A DNA stretch of 64,000 bases from Alloprevotella sp. (GCA_017471505.1 JAFUTC010000005.1:54043-118042); one strand, 5' to 3'. Shown: positions 1 to 10,200, numbered from the stretch's first letter. A program made the numbers and translations. The notes: a model not told the origin generated them from the letters alone.

Positions 1-57
1 TGCAAGTATTTCCGTCGGCTGAATGGATGTTCGCCACTCGACTACCGCAATGGATGA
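1..57 (+). CDS. AraC-family transcriptional regulator, C-terminal end (partial)
   Basis: The first 18 codons read CKYFRRLNGCSPLDYRNG and then a TGA stop. This looks like the end of the second helix-turn-helix of an AraC/XylS DNA-binding domain, where a (Y/F)F.R.F....G.(S/T)P..YR pattern closes the fold. The rest of the gene lies outside the window, so effector and targets are unknown. It converges on the minus-strand operon ending at 136, with a shared terminator between. The assignment rests on 18 residues only. Confidence 0.6.
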   Translation, partial: CKYFRRLNGCSPLDYRNG

Positions 58-80
58 CGGGCAGACCCGCCCATAAAGAA

Positions 81-119
81 AAAACACCGTGTCCTCTGCG
101 TAGAACACGGTGCTTTTTG
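81..119. terminator. Bidirectional rho-independent terminator
   Basis: CACCGTGT (85-92) and ACACGGTG (105-112) form a perfect 8-bp stem with a 12-base loop. It is flanked by an A-run on the left and a T-run on the right, so it can stop both the AraC-type gene (plus) and the pncB operon (minus). Confidence 0.8.
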
Positions 120-135
120 TTGGACGGACCATGAA

Positions 136-1302
136 TTAGAGTCCGAGAACATACCTGGCAACCTCAAACTCCTTGTCGTCGCCCATGTGCTTACCCAGGT
201 CGTCAGAAATCTTTATGCACTTGCGCCACGACTGGTTCTGATTGATGCGGCAGCGCCCCAATTTCATCACGATGTTAGCCGGACGGAAGCCGGTGTCGTT
301 GGTCAGATTGGTTCCGATACCAGCGCTGACGCGCACCTTACCCTTGAAGTAGTCGGCCACGCGCTTGTATTTCTCGAAGTTAAGCGCATTGCTGAACACG
401 ATAGTCTTGGTGGTCGGGTCGATACCGAGTTCCTTGTAGCGGGCTATGATTTTGTCGCCTACCTCTAACTCGTCGCCCGAATCCTGGCGCACGCCGTCGA
501 ACAACTTGGCGTATTTGCGCGAGAAGTTCTTCAGGAATACGTCGGTCGTAAGCGTATCAATCAGGCAGATACCCAAGTCGCCGTCGTAGGTACGCACCCA
601 GTCGCGCATGCCCAGGTAGTTGGCCTCCTGATAGCCCCAGCAAGCCGCGTGGAACATAATCCACTCGTGGGGGAAGGTGCCGACGGGCATCATGCCGTAC
701 TTCATGGCCAGATGGACATTGCTGGTGCCCACACAGTTTATCGGGCAACGCTCTTTGAGGCGTACTACGATTTGCTCGTGTAAGGCAAATGAGAAGCGGC
801 GGCGTGTTCCGAACTCGCTGAACTTGAGTCCTTCGCGGTTGGCCATATCGATTTTGGCATCAAGACGGGCCAACGCATCGGCCACATTGGCTTCGTTGCC
901 CTGCATGCGGTTGCGCAACTCGGCCACAATAGCGAGCAGGGGCACTTCATAGAGCGTAACCTTGTAGAGTCGGTCGGTCACCTCAATATGCAGGTGATTT
1001 TCGCTGTCCAGACTGATTTCCACCTTGTCGGCATCGAAGTGGAAACTGGTAAGCCATTCCCAATACATTTTCGGAATATAGCGCACATGCTTACCCAGCC
1101 ATTCCTGCTCGGACGGCGTAAGCGACACTTTCGACAGGTCGGCCACCTCGCGGCGCAACTGGCTGACAAACTCGTCGGTGTAGGCGGTATGGTCGCGGTC
1201 GGTAAAGACGAAGGTGCCTTCCGCATCGGGATAGAGTTTCAGGTAGGCGTAACTGGTCGAGAACTTATAGAGGTCAGTGTCGAGAATAGAGGGAATAATC
1301 AT
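136..1302 (-). CDS. pncB: Nicotinate phosphoribosyltransferase
   Basis: 388 aa, the usual length for bacterial NAPRTase. It converts nicotinate and PRPP to nicotinate mononucleotide with ATP, the committed step of the Preiss-Handler NAD salvage route in the cytosol. The N-terminus (SILDTDLYKFSTSYA) is the family's characteristic opening. Further hallmarks are the central FGTRRRFS stretch, the PHEW segment and the VRQDSGD phosphate-binding region. It is last in a minus-strand operon, 21 bp after pncA, whose product supplies nicotinate. Start and stop are unambiguous. Assigned from recognised family sequence. Confidence 0.93.
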   Translation of the reverse strand: MIIPSILDTDLYKFSTSYAYLKLYPDAEGTFVFTDRDHTAYTDEFVSQLRREVADLSKVSLTPSEQEWLGKHVRYIPKMYWEWLTSFHFDADKVEISLDSENHLHIEVTDRLYKVTLYEVPLLAIVAELRNRMQGNEANVADALARLDAKIDMANREGLKFSEFGTRRRFSFALHEQIVVRLKERCPINCVGTSNVHLAMKYGMMPVGTFPHEWIMFHAACWGYQEANYLGMRDWVRTYDGDLGICLIDTLTTDVFLKNFSRKYAKLFDGVRQDSGDELEVGDKIIARYKELGIDPTTKTIVFSNALNFEKYKRVADYFKGKVRVSAGIGTNLTNDTGFRPANIVMKLGRCRINQNQSWRKCIKISDDLGKHMGDDKEFEVARYVLGL

Positions 1303-1323
1303 AGCCTTTGGATTTTAGGATGT

Positions 1324-1902
1324 TCAACGTATTTCAAGGTTTGCGTACTCGCGGGTGTGTTCGTCGAGCAACTTGCAAAACTGTGCCTCGTCTATCGAAG
1401 CGATGCCGGGACCGTAGAGGACCAGTCGGCGGGGCTTTGCCTTGAGCAGGTTTATCGTGGTTTCCATCACGCAGTAGTCGCCAGCGATGCCCATCACCCA
1501 AAGTTCCTTGTCGGCAAAACGCTTCGGCACAACGGAAAACGCGCCGTACTCTTCCATTTTCGGGTTGCTTCCCTTAGTTACCACCTCGTAGGGGATGCCA
1601 AGTTTGAGAATGGTCTGCATGAGGCGGTCGTGGATGGCGGCTCCCCGCGAGTGTTGCACGCAATGTGGGGGCCACGGACCTCCCTGAGCCACAAATGAAC
1701 AGTGGTTGCTGGGATGCCAGTCGGCCGTAAGCACGACACGGTCGATGAGTGCCGCATTCTTACGCAGGAAACGGCAGGTCTGGGTCACGGCCTTATTGCC
1801 GCCATTGACGGCAAGGGCGCCTTTCTCGCAAAAGTCATACTGCTCGTCGACAATCACTACTGTGAAACGTGTGGGGACAGTTTTCTGCTTTGGTTTTGCC
1901 AT
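1324..1902 (-). CDS. pncA: Nicotinamidase (isochorismatase-like cysteine hydrolase)
   Basis: 192 aa. Hydrolyses nicotinamide to nicotinate and ammonia, feeding PncB encoded 21 bp downstream. The catalytic triad is visible: Asp19 in VDEQYDF, Lys110 in EVVTKGS, and Cys144 in GIAGDYCVMET. The metal site is Asp61, His63 and His67 in the DWHPSNH motif, as in known nicotinamidases. WPPHC around residue 78-81 is the usual substrate-pocket segment. The adjacency to pncB separates it from other isochorismatase-like hydrolases and makes the NAD salvage role likely. Confidence 0.9.
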   Translation of the reverse strand: MAKPKQKTVPTRFTVVIVDEQYDFCEKGALAVNGGNKAVTQTCRFLRKNAALIDRVVLTADWHPSNHCSFVAQGGPWPPHCVQHSRGAAIHDRLMQTILKLGIPYEVVTKGSNPKMEEYGAFSVVPKRFADKELWVMGIAGDYCVMETTINLLKAKPRRLVLYGPGIASIDEAQFCKLLDEHTREYANLEIR

Positions 1903-1923
1903 GATTGTAAGCGTTTATGGGGT

Positions 1924-3525
1924 TCAGATTTTTTGAAGTTCTATGTAGTCGATGTCGGGCATAGGACCGTCGGCATTGAACAGACGGATGCGACTGCAAC
2001 CCTTCGGCAAATGGACGCGAAAGGTGATGGTTGCGCCTTGCACCACGGCCGACTCGGCAAGCACGCTCGTAGTGGAGGTCTGGCTGCCTATCTGCACGTT
2101 CACTTTGCCGTTGGCACCGACTCCCGTCTTTATGGTGAGCAGATAGTCGCCGCCCTTTTTGCTATATACATCACGCCAGACGAGGTCGTTGTCCTCGCTT
2201 CCGCCAAGATGGGCCACGCGAAATCCGCCCGAGCACGATGGGTCGGACTCGTAGGTGCCGTTGCCCGCCACAAGCGGATTGACAAGTTCTTGGTAATTGC
2301 TGATGTAGGCAGTTTCAGCCTCGTAGCGGCGGCGCTCAAGTCGTTTGTCGCCACGGAGGCGATAGATGCGCGTGCCGTGAGCAGGCACCTCCACCGTCAG
2401 GCTGTCGGTCAACCGCCCCACCATGCTATGGGTGAACAGGTCGCGCACACGGATGCGGCCGCCGAGGTCGATGCGGTCGAAACGCACCACTACGCGCTGC
2501 ACCGTGTCGGTAGGATTGTAAACGGCCACTGCACGGGTTTTTCCAAACTGCTTTTTCAAATCCTTGGCCAGCACATAGCAGCCCTGCTGGAAGTCGCAGA
2601 GGTAGGCCTGCTGATGGAGCCGGTCCTGATTGAGCGCTATGAGTTCGGTGTTTTTCAGCAGACTGAGCGTGGCGGGCTTTATGGTGCGCAAGTCGCAGCC
2701 TATGAGCAGCGGCGATGCCATTATGCACCACATGCCGAAGTGGGTCTTGTCCTCATCGTCGGTCAATGAGCGGCCCACTTCCAACATATCCATGTCGTTG
2801 TAATGTCCGTCGCGGCAATAGGCCGACATATAGAGATTTTCGGCCAAAATGTCTTTCACCGACTGCCAGGCATCGTAGATGTCGCCCGTAGTACGCCATG
2901 AGAATGCCACGTCGTTCACCCAGTTGCCCGGATAGTTCCATCGGCACACGTTCATACGCACATCGCGGCGCCCCGTATGGCGCAGGGCCTCGGCAATGGC
3001 GGTGTAGCGCTCGCGAGGGTCGAGGTCGAGGCGGTCGCGGTTGTCCTTGGCACTGGCACCGCAGTAGTCGACCTTGATAAAGTCGAATCCACAGTCAAGG
3101 AAGTAGAAGTCGATGTCGCGCTGGTCGAAGCGGTAGAGACCCACATTGACAGCGATGGTATCTCCGCCCCAGTAGTTGCCGCACGTATTGGCTCCGGCAT
3201 CGCTATAGATGCCGGCTTTCAGACCACGGCGATGCAGATAGTCGACCATGGGGCGCAGACCGTTTGGAAAGCGTTGCGGATGGATAAGCAGTTCGCCGGT
3301 TTCCATATCACGGCCGCCGAAGAATCCGTCGTCGAGATTGATGTGGTCGTAGCCTACGCGGCGCAGGCCGGTGCTTATGAGCGCATCGCCCTGCTCGCAC
3401 ATCAGCGACTCGGACACTTGCAGTCCGAACGTATTCCACGAACTCCAGCCCATAGTCGGACCGTCCTGTGCGACGACGGCTATGGTGGTCAGCAAGGATG
3501 CAAGTAGGACTAACGGACGGCGCAT
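1924..3525 (-). CDS. Secreted alpha-galactosidase, glycoside hydrolase family 27
   Basis: 533 aa with an N-terminal signal peptide (about 20 residues, ending near VVAQ), so exported. Residues 22-390 form a GH27 (beta/alpha)8 barrel and beta-sandwich: MGWSSWN, the LDDGF motif, nucleophile Asp153 in FIKVDYCG and probable acid/base Asp215 in SWRTTGDI. The C-terminal 130 residues look like a CBM35/CBM6-type beta-sandwich (EAE start, GGSEDND) that would bind carbohydrate. It likely removes terminal alpha-galactosyl residues from plant galactosides. It starts 4 bp after the flavodoxin-like gene and sits 21 bp before pncA, an odd operon partner for NAD salvage. Exact substrate is not readable from sequence. 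Confidence 0.88.
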   Translation of the reverse strand: MRRPLVLLASLLTTIAVVAQDGPTMGWSSWNTFGLQVSESLMCEQGDALISTGLRRVGYDHINLDDGFFGGRDMETGELLIHPQRFPNGLRPMVDYLHRRGLKAGIYSDAGANTCGNYWGGDTIAVNVGLYRFDQRDIDFYFLDCGFDFIKVDYCGASAKDNRDRLDLDPRERYTAIAEALRHTGRRDVRMNVCRWNYPGNWVNDVAFSWRTTGDIYDAWQSVKDILAENLYMSAYCRDGHYNDMDMLEVGRSLTDDEDKTHFGMWCIMASPLLIGCDLRTIKPATLSLLKNTELIALNQDRLHQQAYLCDFQQGCYVLAKDLKKQFGKTRAVAVYNPTDTVQRVVVRFDRIDLGGRIRVRDLFTHSMVGRLTDSLTVEVPAHGTRIYRLRGDKRLERRRYEAETAYISNYQELVNPLVAGNGTYESDPSCSGGFRVAHLGGSEDNDLVWRDVYSKKGGDYLLTIKTGVGANGKVNVQIGSQTSTTSVLAESAVVQGATITFRVHLPKGCSRIRLFNADGPMPDIDYIELQKI

Positions 3526-3529
3526 GGTT

Positions 3530-4090
3530 CTATTCGGCCACCCAAGCCTTCAGCGTGTCGGCAGTAGCCTGATTGAGCAGACGGCCTTCCTTCCACTGGA
3601 GGTTGGGATAGGCGGCTTTCAGGTCGTTGCAGGCTTTTTCGATCGTACTGCCGCCCGAAGTGGCAAACGGTATAAGGGTCTTGCCCTGCAGGTCGTAGGT
3701 CTCGACGAACGTGTTGATGATAGTGGGCGCTGTGTACCACCAGATGGGGAAACCGATATAGATGGTTTCGTAGGCCGACAGGTCGGCGGTGGTGTCGGCT
3801 AATGCAGGGCGGCTCGAGAGGTCTTGCATTTCGAGCGTGGAGCGCGATTGTTTGTCGGTCCAGTCGAGGTCGGCTTTCGTATAGGGCTGCGCCGGAGCGA
3901 TTTCATAGAGGTCGGCGCCGGCTACTTCGGCCAGTTGCTCGGCCACACCTTTCGTCACGCCCGAAGCCGAGAAGTAGGCCACGAGGGTTTTGGTTTCGGT
4001 GGCGGCAGCTTCTTTGTTTTCCTTACGGGGAGAGCAGGCTACGCAGGCACAAGCCATCAGTAGCACGGCAGCAAAAACGAATTTTCTCAT
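3530..4090 (-). CDS. Flavodoxin-like lipoprotein
   Basis: 186 aa from the ATG at 4090. An upstream in-frame start at 4132 would place 14 residues before the signal sequence, so I prefer the internal start. A hydrophobic signal runs into a cysteine-rich segment (MACACVAC) that probably holds the lipidation cysteine. The mature part begins TLVAYFSASGVTKGVA, an FMN phosphate-binding loop of the flavodoxin fold, followed by IGFPIWWYTAP and PFATSGGS, all typical of the flavodoxin_4 group. Redox partner unknown. It is the first gene of the operon with GH27, pncA and pncB and is divergent from the TonB receptor. Confidence 0.82.
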   Translation of the reverse strand: MRKFVFAAVLLMACACVACSPRKENKEAAATETKTLVAYFSASGVTKGVAEQLAEVAGADLYEIAPAQPYTKADLDWTDKQSRSTLEMQDLSSRPALADTTADLSAYETIYIGFPIWWYTAPTIINTFVETYDLQGKTLIPFATSGGSTIEKACNDLKAAYPNLQWKEGRLLNQATADTLKAWVAE

Positions 4091-4318
4091 AGAGGTGTGC
4101 AATTGGTTGGTTAATGATGAAAATGTAGCCAAAATAAAGAAGAATGCGCCACATAGACAAACTTTTCGCCCGATTTGTGAGCCGCGCCGATGCGCGCCAC
4201 CGCACTTTCTCCGCCACGGACAGGCAAAGCCGACAGAACTGCCTATGTGTCAATTATTTTGTATTTTTGTGACGCAAAGCAGGTCGTGCTTTCGCCAAAT
4301 TCTGACGCACCAATTTTC
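4091..4318. promoter_or_regulatory. Divergent intergenic region with a possible plus-strand promoter
   Basis: 228 bp separates the flavodoxin-like operon (minus) from the TonB receptor (plus). TATTTTTG at 4262-4269 matches the Bacteroidetes -7 element TAnnTTTG and would start the receptor transcript; no convincing -33 TTG at the usual spacing. No riboswitch or Fur box could be recognised by eye. Confidence 0.4.
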
Positions 4319-6433
4319 ATGAGACCTATTTCTTTCAGCTTTCTTTTGGCATTTGCGGCCGCGCTTCCCGTGACGGCGCAACACTTGCCCGATTCTACCG
4401 ACATCTTCTTCGAACATACCGTCGAGGGCGAGGCTGTCGTCACCGGACTGACGGGCCGGACACGGCTGAAGAACTCGCCCGCACCGATGCTGCTGCTTTC
4501 GGCCCACGACCTGGTCCACTCTTCGGGCCAGCACATTGTCGACATTCTGGCACGCGAGCCGGGAATGGCGCAGGTCACCACTGGCAGCAGCATTGCCAAG
4601 CCCATCATTCGCGGACTGGGCTATAACCGCATCGTGTGCCTCAGCGACGGCGTCCGACAGGAAGGTCAGCAGTGGGGCGACGAGCATGGTCTGGAGTTAG
4701 ACGGCAGCAGCGTCCATTCGATAGAAGTGGTCAAGGGGCCCGCCAGCCTGATGTACGGTTCCGATGCCATGGCCGGCGCCGTGCTTTTCCACGCCAATCC
4801 GGTCAGAGCCGAAGGGGAACACGGCGGCAGCATAGAGGCAGGCTACCAGACCAACAGCGGACTGTGGAACTACTCGCTCAACTACGGCGGCAACTCGCGC
4901 GGACTGGTGTGGGACATACGCTGGTCGCAGAAAAGGTCGCACGCCTACCACAACAAGTCCGACGGCTACGTGCCCGGCACTCAGGTGGGCGAATTTGCCG
5001 CACGCGCAATGGTCGGTCTGCAAAAGGCGTGGGGACACAGCCACCTCATCGTGAGCTCCTACCATATCACGCCGAGCATCAGCGAGGGCGAACGCGACGA
5101 TGCCACGGGACAGTTGCTCGCGCCCGACGGTTGGACGCCTCATTCCTACGGCAAAGGGCTCCCCTTTCAGCGTGTCCGCCACCACAAACTCGTTTCCGAC
5201 AACGCCTTTCGCCTTGGTCCGGGCACACTGAACCTTGTGGCAGGCTATCAGCAAAACCGCAGGCAGGAATTTGAAGAGACGGCGGCAGACTACGACCTGT
5301 TCTTCCTGCTCCACACACTGACCTACGACCTTCGCTACCAGTTCGCCCCCGCCGACGGATGGCAACTGGCGGCAGGACTCCAAGGCATGTATCAGCAATC
5401 GGACAACAAAGGCGAGGAAGTGCTTATTCCAGCCTACCGCCTGAACGACGAAGGCGTCTTTCTGACAGGCCAGCGCACGCAGGGCAAGTTCACTTTCAGC
5501 GGCGGCCTGCGCTACGACCACCGCCACCTGCATGGCAAACCGCTGGCCGACGGCGACGCGTGGCGCTTTCCCATGCTCCGCCGCCACTTCGACGGACTGA
5601 CGGGAAGCCTGGGCGCAGTGTTTCGCGCACACGACAATCTGAACATCCGCCTGAACCTGGCTCGCGGATTTCGCGCGCCCAATGTGGCCGAGCTGGCTAC
5701 GGACGGCGTCCACGAAGGCACGCAACGCTACGAAAAAGGCCTTTCCACGCTCCATGCCGAGCACAGTCTGCAAACCGACCTCGGACTCGACTACGCCAAC
5801 CGCTATGTGTCGCTCCAGGTTGCCTTGTTTCTGAACCGCATCGACCACTATATTTTTGCAGCCCGCACTGCCGAAACCATCGGCGGCCGTCCTGTCTACC
5901 AGTATGCGCAGGGCGACGCCCGCCTGTGGGGCTTTGAGTGCGGACTCGACTGGCATCCCGTCCACAGCCTCCATCTGCTCAACACGTTCTCCTATGTCAA
6001 TGCCGTGCAACTGCATCAGCCTGCCGACACCAAGTATCTGCCCCTCACGCCGGCCCCTCGCTGGACAGCAGAAGTGAAGTGGGAAATCGTGCACCACCAT
6101 GTCGGCGTCGGACACTCCCCGCTGGGCCTCACCAACGCCTACGCGTCGGCCAACCTCGCCTGCCACCTGCGCCAGCGCCACTACTACCGTGCCGACCACA
6201 CCGAAACCGCCACGCCGTCCTATACGCTGGTCGGACTGTCGGTAGGCACCGACCTGACCTGGCACGGACGCAAGCGGGCCGAGCTCCATCTGAGCCTCGA
6301 CAATCTGCTCAACCGCGCCTACCAAGACCATCTCAGCCGCCTGAAATATATGGGTTTCAACCCGCAGACCGGTCGCACCGGCATGTGCAACCCCGGCCGC
6401 AGCTTCAATCTGCGCCTCGTCGTGCCGTTTTAG
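4319..6433 (+). CDS. TonB-dependent outer membrane receptor
   Basis: 704 aa from the ATG at 4319; the open frame extends to 4190, but the signal peptide MRPISFSFLLAFAAALPVTAQ sets the real start. After a short lead, a plug domain carries PIIRGLGYNRIVCLSDGVRQEGQQ and VEVVKGPASLMYGSDAMAGAV-like sequence, the diagnostic plug motifs. The rest is a 22-strand-type barrel ending in the aromatic FNLRLVVPF, the usual outer-membrane C-terminus. There is no CarboxypepD-like N-terminal extension, so it is not SusC-like. The plug resembles receptors for metals or metal chelates (ZnuD/BtuB-like), but substrate is not determinable. No SusD or ABC transporter partner is next to it. Confidence 0.9.
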   Translation: MRPISFSFLLAFAAALPVTAQHLPDSTDIFFEHTVEGEAVVTGLTGRTRLKNSPAPMLLLSAHDLVHSSGQHIVDILAREPGMAQVTTGSSIAKPIIRGLGYNRIVCLSDGVRQEGQQWGDEHGLELDGSSVHSIEVVKGPASLMYGSDAMAGAVLFHANPVRAEGEHGGSIEAGYQTNSGLWNYSLNYGGNSRGLVWDIRWSQKRSHAYHNKSDGYVPGTQVGEFAARAMVGLQKAWGHSHLIVSSYHITPSISEGERDDATGQLLAPDGWTPHSYGKGLPFQRVRHHKLVSDNAFRLGPGTLNLVAGYQQNRRQEFEETAADYDLFFLLHTLTYDLRYQFAPADGWQLAAGLQGMYQQSDNKGEEVLIPAYRLNDEGVFLTGQRTQGKFTFSGGLRYDHRHLHGKPLADGDAWRFPMLRRHFDGLTGSLGAVFRAHDNLNIRLNLARGFRAPNVAELATDGVHEGTQRYEKGLSTLHAEHSLQTDLGLDYANRYVSLQVALFLNRIDHYIFAARTAETIGGRPVYQYAQGDARLWGFECGLDWHPVHSLHLLNTFSYVNAVQLHQPADTKYLPLTPAPRWTAEVKWEIVHHHVGVGHSPLGLTNAYASANLACHLRQRHYYRADHTETATPSYTLVGLSVGTDLTWHGRKRAELHLSLDNLLNRAYQDHLSRLKYMGFNPQTGRTGMCNPGRSFNLRLVVPF

Positions 6434-6469
6434 CCGCCTGGCGGCCTCCGCCATACGTTCAGCCCATAA

Positions 6470-6778
6470 TTGCCATCCACTTGTGGAAAACCAGGAGCAT
6501 TCAAGGCAAACCGGGTAATAAGCGACGCAGAGGCGAGGTCTGTTATCGACAGATATAATAATGAACATCCCGAAAGCCGTGTTGAATACGATTTCGAGCG
6601 CGAGAAGGGCAAAAAAATAGCCGATAAGAATTGGATTCTTACGGCTTATGATGAAACGTCAGCTGATAGTGAGAGCCCTGTCGCTACCAATGAAAGCCTC
6701 GCTGGGCCGGCTACTGATGTTTCTGCGGGCAAAATTAGTGTATCTTCCGCAGACGGCAAAGGAAACGGTGGGTTGTAA
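6470..6778 (+). pseudogene. Polyvalent gene fragment 1 (5' remnant)
   Basis: Open frame of about 100 codons, including RVISDAEARSVIDRYNNEH and GKKIADKNWILTAYDET. It reads as the inner part of a larger protein, since the reading frame has no credible start. It stops at TAA 6776-6778. The similar low-complexity linker continues in the -1 frame directly after (VTAFDNDKIEKQKEASAA), so one base appears lost near 6755-6775. The start at 6470 is only the first ATG in frame and lies at the presumed junction with the receptor's downstream region. Confidence 0.5.
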
Positions 6779-6998
6779 CAGCCTTTGACAATGACAAGAT
6801 AGAAAAGCAAAAAGAAGCATCCGCCGCTACCCGAGTAACCCCTAACGGCAATAAAGGAGGCAGGGCTGTCGCCTCCGATGCTTCTTCTGCCGGCAAAGGC
6901 GCGGATAATTCTCCAAATGGGCAAGGGAACGGCGGTAAAACTTCTTCGAAAGCGAAGATAGGTGATGTGGGTGAGCGTTTGGCAGGTGCTCGTAAGGA
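6779..6998 (+). pseudogene. Polyvalent gene fragment 2 (frame-shifted)
   Basis: Continuation in the frame starting at 6778: TAFDNDKIEKQKEASAATR, then a Gly/Ser/Asn-rich linker, then KIGDVGERLAGARKD. The last segment is a familiar boundary sequence of phage polyvalent proteins (GERIAGARKD). It runs out at TGA near 7044; the homologous continuation (AYADTATGQRILDMVNGKD) lies in the next frame, so another base is missing near 6999-7003. Too short for independent ORF calls. Confidence 0.5.
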
Positions 6999-7001
6999 CA
7001 T

Positions 7002-7265
7002 GCGTATGCGGACACAGCGACGGGACAGCGGATACTGGATATGGTGAATGGTAAAGATGCTGCTTTAGGCAAGGCACAAAAAAGAGCAGTCGAGACCGTC
7101 TCCGTATCTTCTAATGAAGAACATCAACAAACCGCCATCTCAACTGCTGCTGGTGCAAAGGTATTAAAGAATCTTGATAATCTTGCAAACGAGTTAGATA
7201 ATTTAACGCAAAATCCCGTAAAAACATTCCTTGGCGATATAGCAAAATCAATCCCGATGCCTTGA
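7002..7265 (+). pseudogene. Polyvalent gene fragment 3 (frame-shifted)
   Basis: Frame reading AYADTATGQRILDMVNGKDAA and, after an Ala/Ser linker, LDNLANELDNLTQNPVKTFLGDIAKSI. It ends at TGA 7263-7265. The next frame picks up with DALMHRFYGVANIDG, so a third single base is lost around 7252-7256. An ATG at 7041 could nominally start a 74-codon ORF, but that is internal to the conserved segment. Fragments 1 to 3 together are the damaged N-terminal part of the gene. Confidence 0.5.
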
Positions 7266-10200
7266 TGCACCGTTTCTATGGTGTAGCCAATATCGACGGC
7301 GTTGATTATCGTGTTATGACCTTGATGAAAGAGGAAAATAAAGCAAAACGCGGCAATGGCATTCACTCATACGAGGTACAAAAAATCGAAGTGCTCGACG
7401 AAGAAACGCCGAACACTTCGAATGGTGTGGGTACGCTTAATAGCGAGCTTGAAGGGTATCCGCTTGCAAAGGTAATAAAAGATGCGGAAACAGCAATAGC
7501 CTCAGACGGAAAAATTCGGAAACAGAAGGTTTCGCCTGTGTTCTACTCCAATGCTGAAAGGGATGGTGTACGTTACACCATACTGACAGAGAAAAAAGGA
7601 GACAAGGAAACATTTTGGGATTTTTATACAAACAAAAAAACATCGCAGCCCGCACGTAAAACACACTCCGAAGAGGCACGTGACATTGACAAAAGCGATG
7701 TTTCGGGTGCAATGTTACAGAAAGTATCCGGGAAAGACAAGGAAAGTGAGAAAAAAAATGACGATGCCACTGTGACCGATGCGTTCAAGGACCGGTTCGG
7801 CGGACGGGAGGACGACCCTGATGAAGCGAGCAAGGTCGTTAACGAGGACGGCCAGCCTCAATATGACAAGGTGTCGCCGGAGCGCACACATAAGTTTATA
7901 TTTGAAGAACTGGGTTTTGACGAGGAGGAAGCCAGTGGTATTGTAGCAGAGAACGTCAAGGAGAAGCAAAAGGCCCTTGACGCGCTGATGAAGCGACAGC
8001 CGAAGCCTATTGCGGACGTCATGAAGTTTAAGCAGCAGAAAGATGCGTGGCAGGCAAAGGTGGAACAGGCGCAAAAAGAACTGGACTACTGGAAGCAGGT
8101 GGACGATGTGCAGAAACAACGCGAGGCAGGGCGCATGCAGGAAGAGGAAGAAACCGCTCCTGTAGAAAATGCCACGGAAGAAAATGGGTTCGTTCCTTCG
8201 GAGCGAAACAATGAACTCCGTAAGACGGCAGATGAGCATGCCGAACGCCTTGAGGCACTCAAGGAGCAAAGTGAAGAACTGCGCGACGAGATAGCACAAC
8301 TCACGGAACAAAGAAAGAAAGCGCGTGGAAACAGGCGCAAAGAGATTGAGGCTAAACTTGAAGACCTTAAGAGCCAGTTGCGCGAACTCAACAAGCAAAT
8401 TGACGAGGCAGATGAATTGGCGTACGATGCCAACAATGCCTGGAATGATGTGAACTCCGAAGAGTTGATGGAGCATTTCCGCGGCATGGATACCGAAGAG
8501 CTGGAACGCATGGCCGAAAAGAAAAAGGCATCTGCGCGTAATGATGAAGAGTTGTATGGTGATGACGAGTATAATGCCATCATCGATGTCTTATCGGAGC
8601 GGGACACTACGGATAAAAAAGAATACGCAAATGAATACGAAAAAGACAACGCAGAGGGAACCGTCGACACCGAAGGCGGACTCAAGCAAAACGAACTTTC
8701 CGAGGAGCTTCTGTCTGAAGGTTGGCGGAATATATTGCACCTTCTCGGACGACGTGTCGGACGACGAATTGAAGTCGTTTCTGGTGAGGAACTGAAGAGG
8801 TTGACCGGTCAAGGAAACGCGAACGGCGCATACGACCCGAACACGAATACCATCTACCTGAATGCCGACAGGGTGCATGACGAGGAAGGTCTGCAACGGT
8901 TTGTGGCAGGGCATGAGATGACGCACGCCATCAAGACGGACAATGACCCACGCGTGTGGGACGCATTCGTGGAGACGGTTAAGGAGGCTATGGGCGAGGA
9001 CTTTGCCAACGAGTTCGCGTCGTTGCGCGACAGGTATGACCGCGCCTACGAGCAAGCCAACAAGGAGCGGGCGCAGAGAGGACTGCCACCGTACCGCACG
9101 CTGACGGATGCTGAAGTAGAAGAGGAGGTATGCGCGAACTGGGCAGGCAGACACATGCTCACGGACCAAGAGGCTGTCCGCAGGATTGTGGATAAGGCAG
9201 AGGCTGCCGGTGCAGACCCCGTGAGCCTGACGCAGAAAATCCTTAAATGGATTAACGAGACTCTTGCTACCCTGCGCAATATGCTTAAGGGTGGCAGCGA
9301 CGTGACCGCGCAAGTGCGTGCCATGGAACAGGCCAAGGCGTTGTGGCAGCAGATGTATGACGTGTCGGTGGCCAAGCGCAATGCGATGAAGGAGGTAGGC
9401 ACGAGCATTGATGGTGTCGGCAAGGATGCCAGGTTGTCGTTATCGTCCATCGTAGAGGGTGCGGGATTCGAGACGAAGGTGGTGGACAAGGATGGCACGG
9501 AGCGTGTGCTCACGGACGAGGAAGGGAATGTGGCCTTCAGACTGGGCGAAAAAGAGTTCAGTGCGAAGCACCCCATCGCCGTAAGGGACATCAAGGGCAA
9601 CAAGGACTGTGCCCTCAACTACCTCGTGGAAGACGCACTGCACTTCAAGACCGTCAGTCAGCATCAAGCCGAGAAAATCTACCAACAATACGCGACGGTG
9701 CTCAACGCATTCCTGAAGATGGGTGCGAAGGATGTCGGCGGTGCGACGGCTATGACCGATGCCTGGCAGTATGTGGCAGACACTGTCTACCGCACTGTGG
9801 CCCCGAACAGCGACGACCAATATATCAAGTCGCTGGACATCACGCGCGTGTGCAAAAAGAACGAGGCCGTCATCAAGGCCATCAGCGAGTTGCAGGTAAG
9901 ACAGGGATACGGAGTGACTCCTGGACAGATACTTGACTTGTACTACAACACGATAGACAAGGGTTATCAGGTGCCTTGTCCGGTGTGCTATGTGTTCTCG
10001 CGTTATGTGCGTAACGGACGGTATGCTACGGCAGCCGTCAACGGATTCAAGGTCTACGGCGACCATCTGCCCAGCGGCAAAGACCCGTGGACCGTGGAGC
10101 AATGGCAAGCGGAGGAAGAGAGACTGCGCAGTCAGAACAAGGACTTTGAGAAGGAACTCAAGGCTGCCGATGAACTGTGCGTAAGCTTCGGCACACGCAT

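Noticed and set aside
4697-6568. 623-codon minus-strand frame opposite the TonB receptor
   Set aside because: Antisense of a well-supported gene; no recognisable domain.
9977-9988. CPVC as part of a radical-SAM site
   Set aside because: The CxxxCxxC pattern is not complete; no third cysteine lies four residues before.
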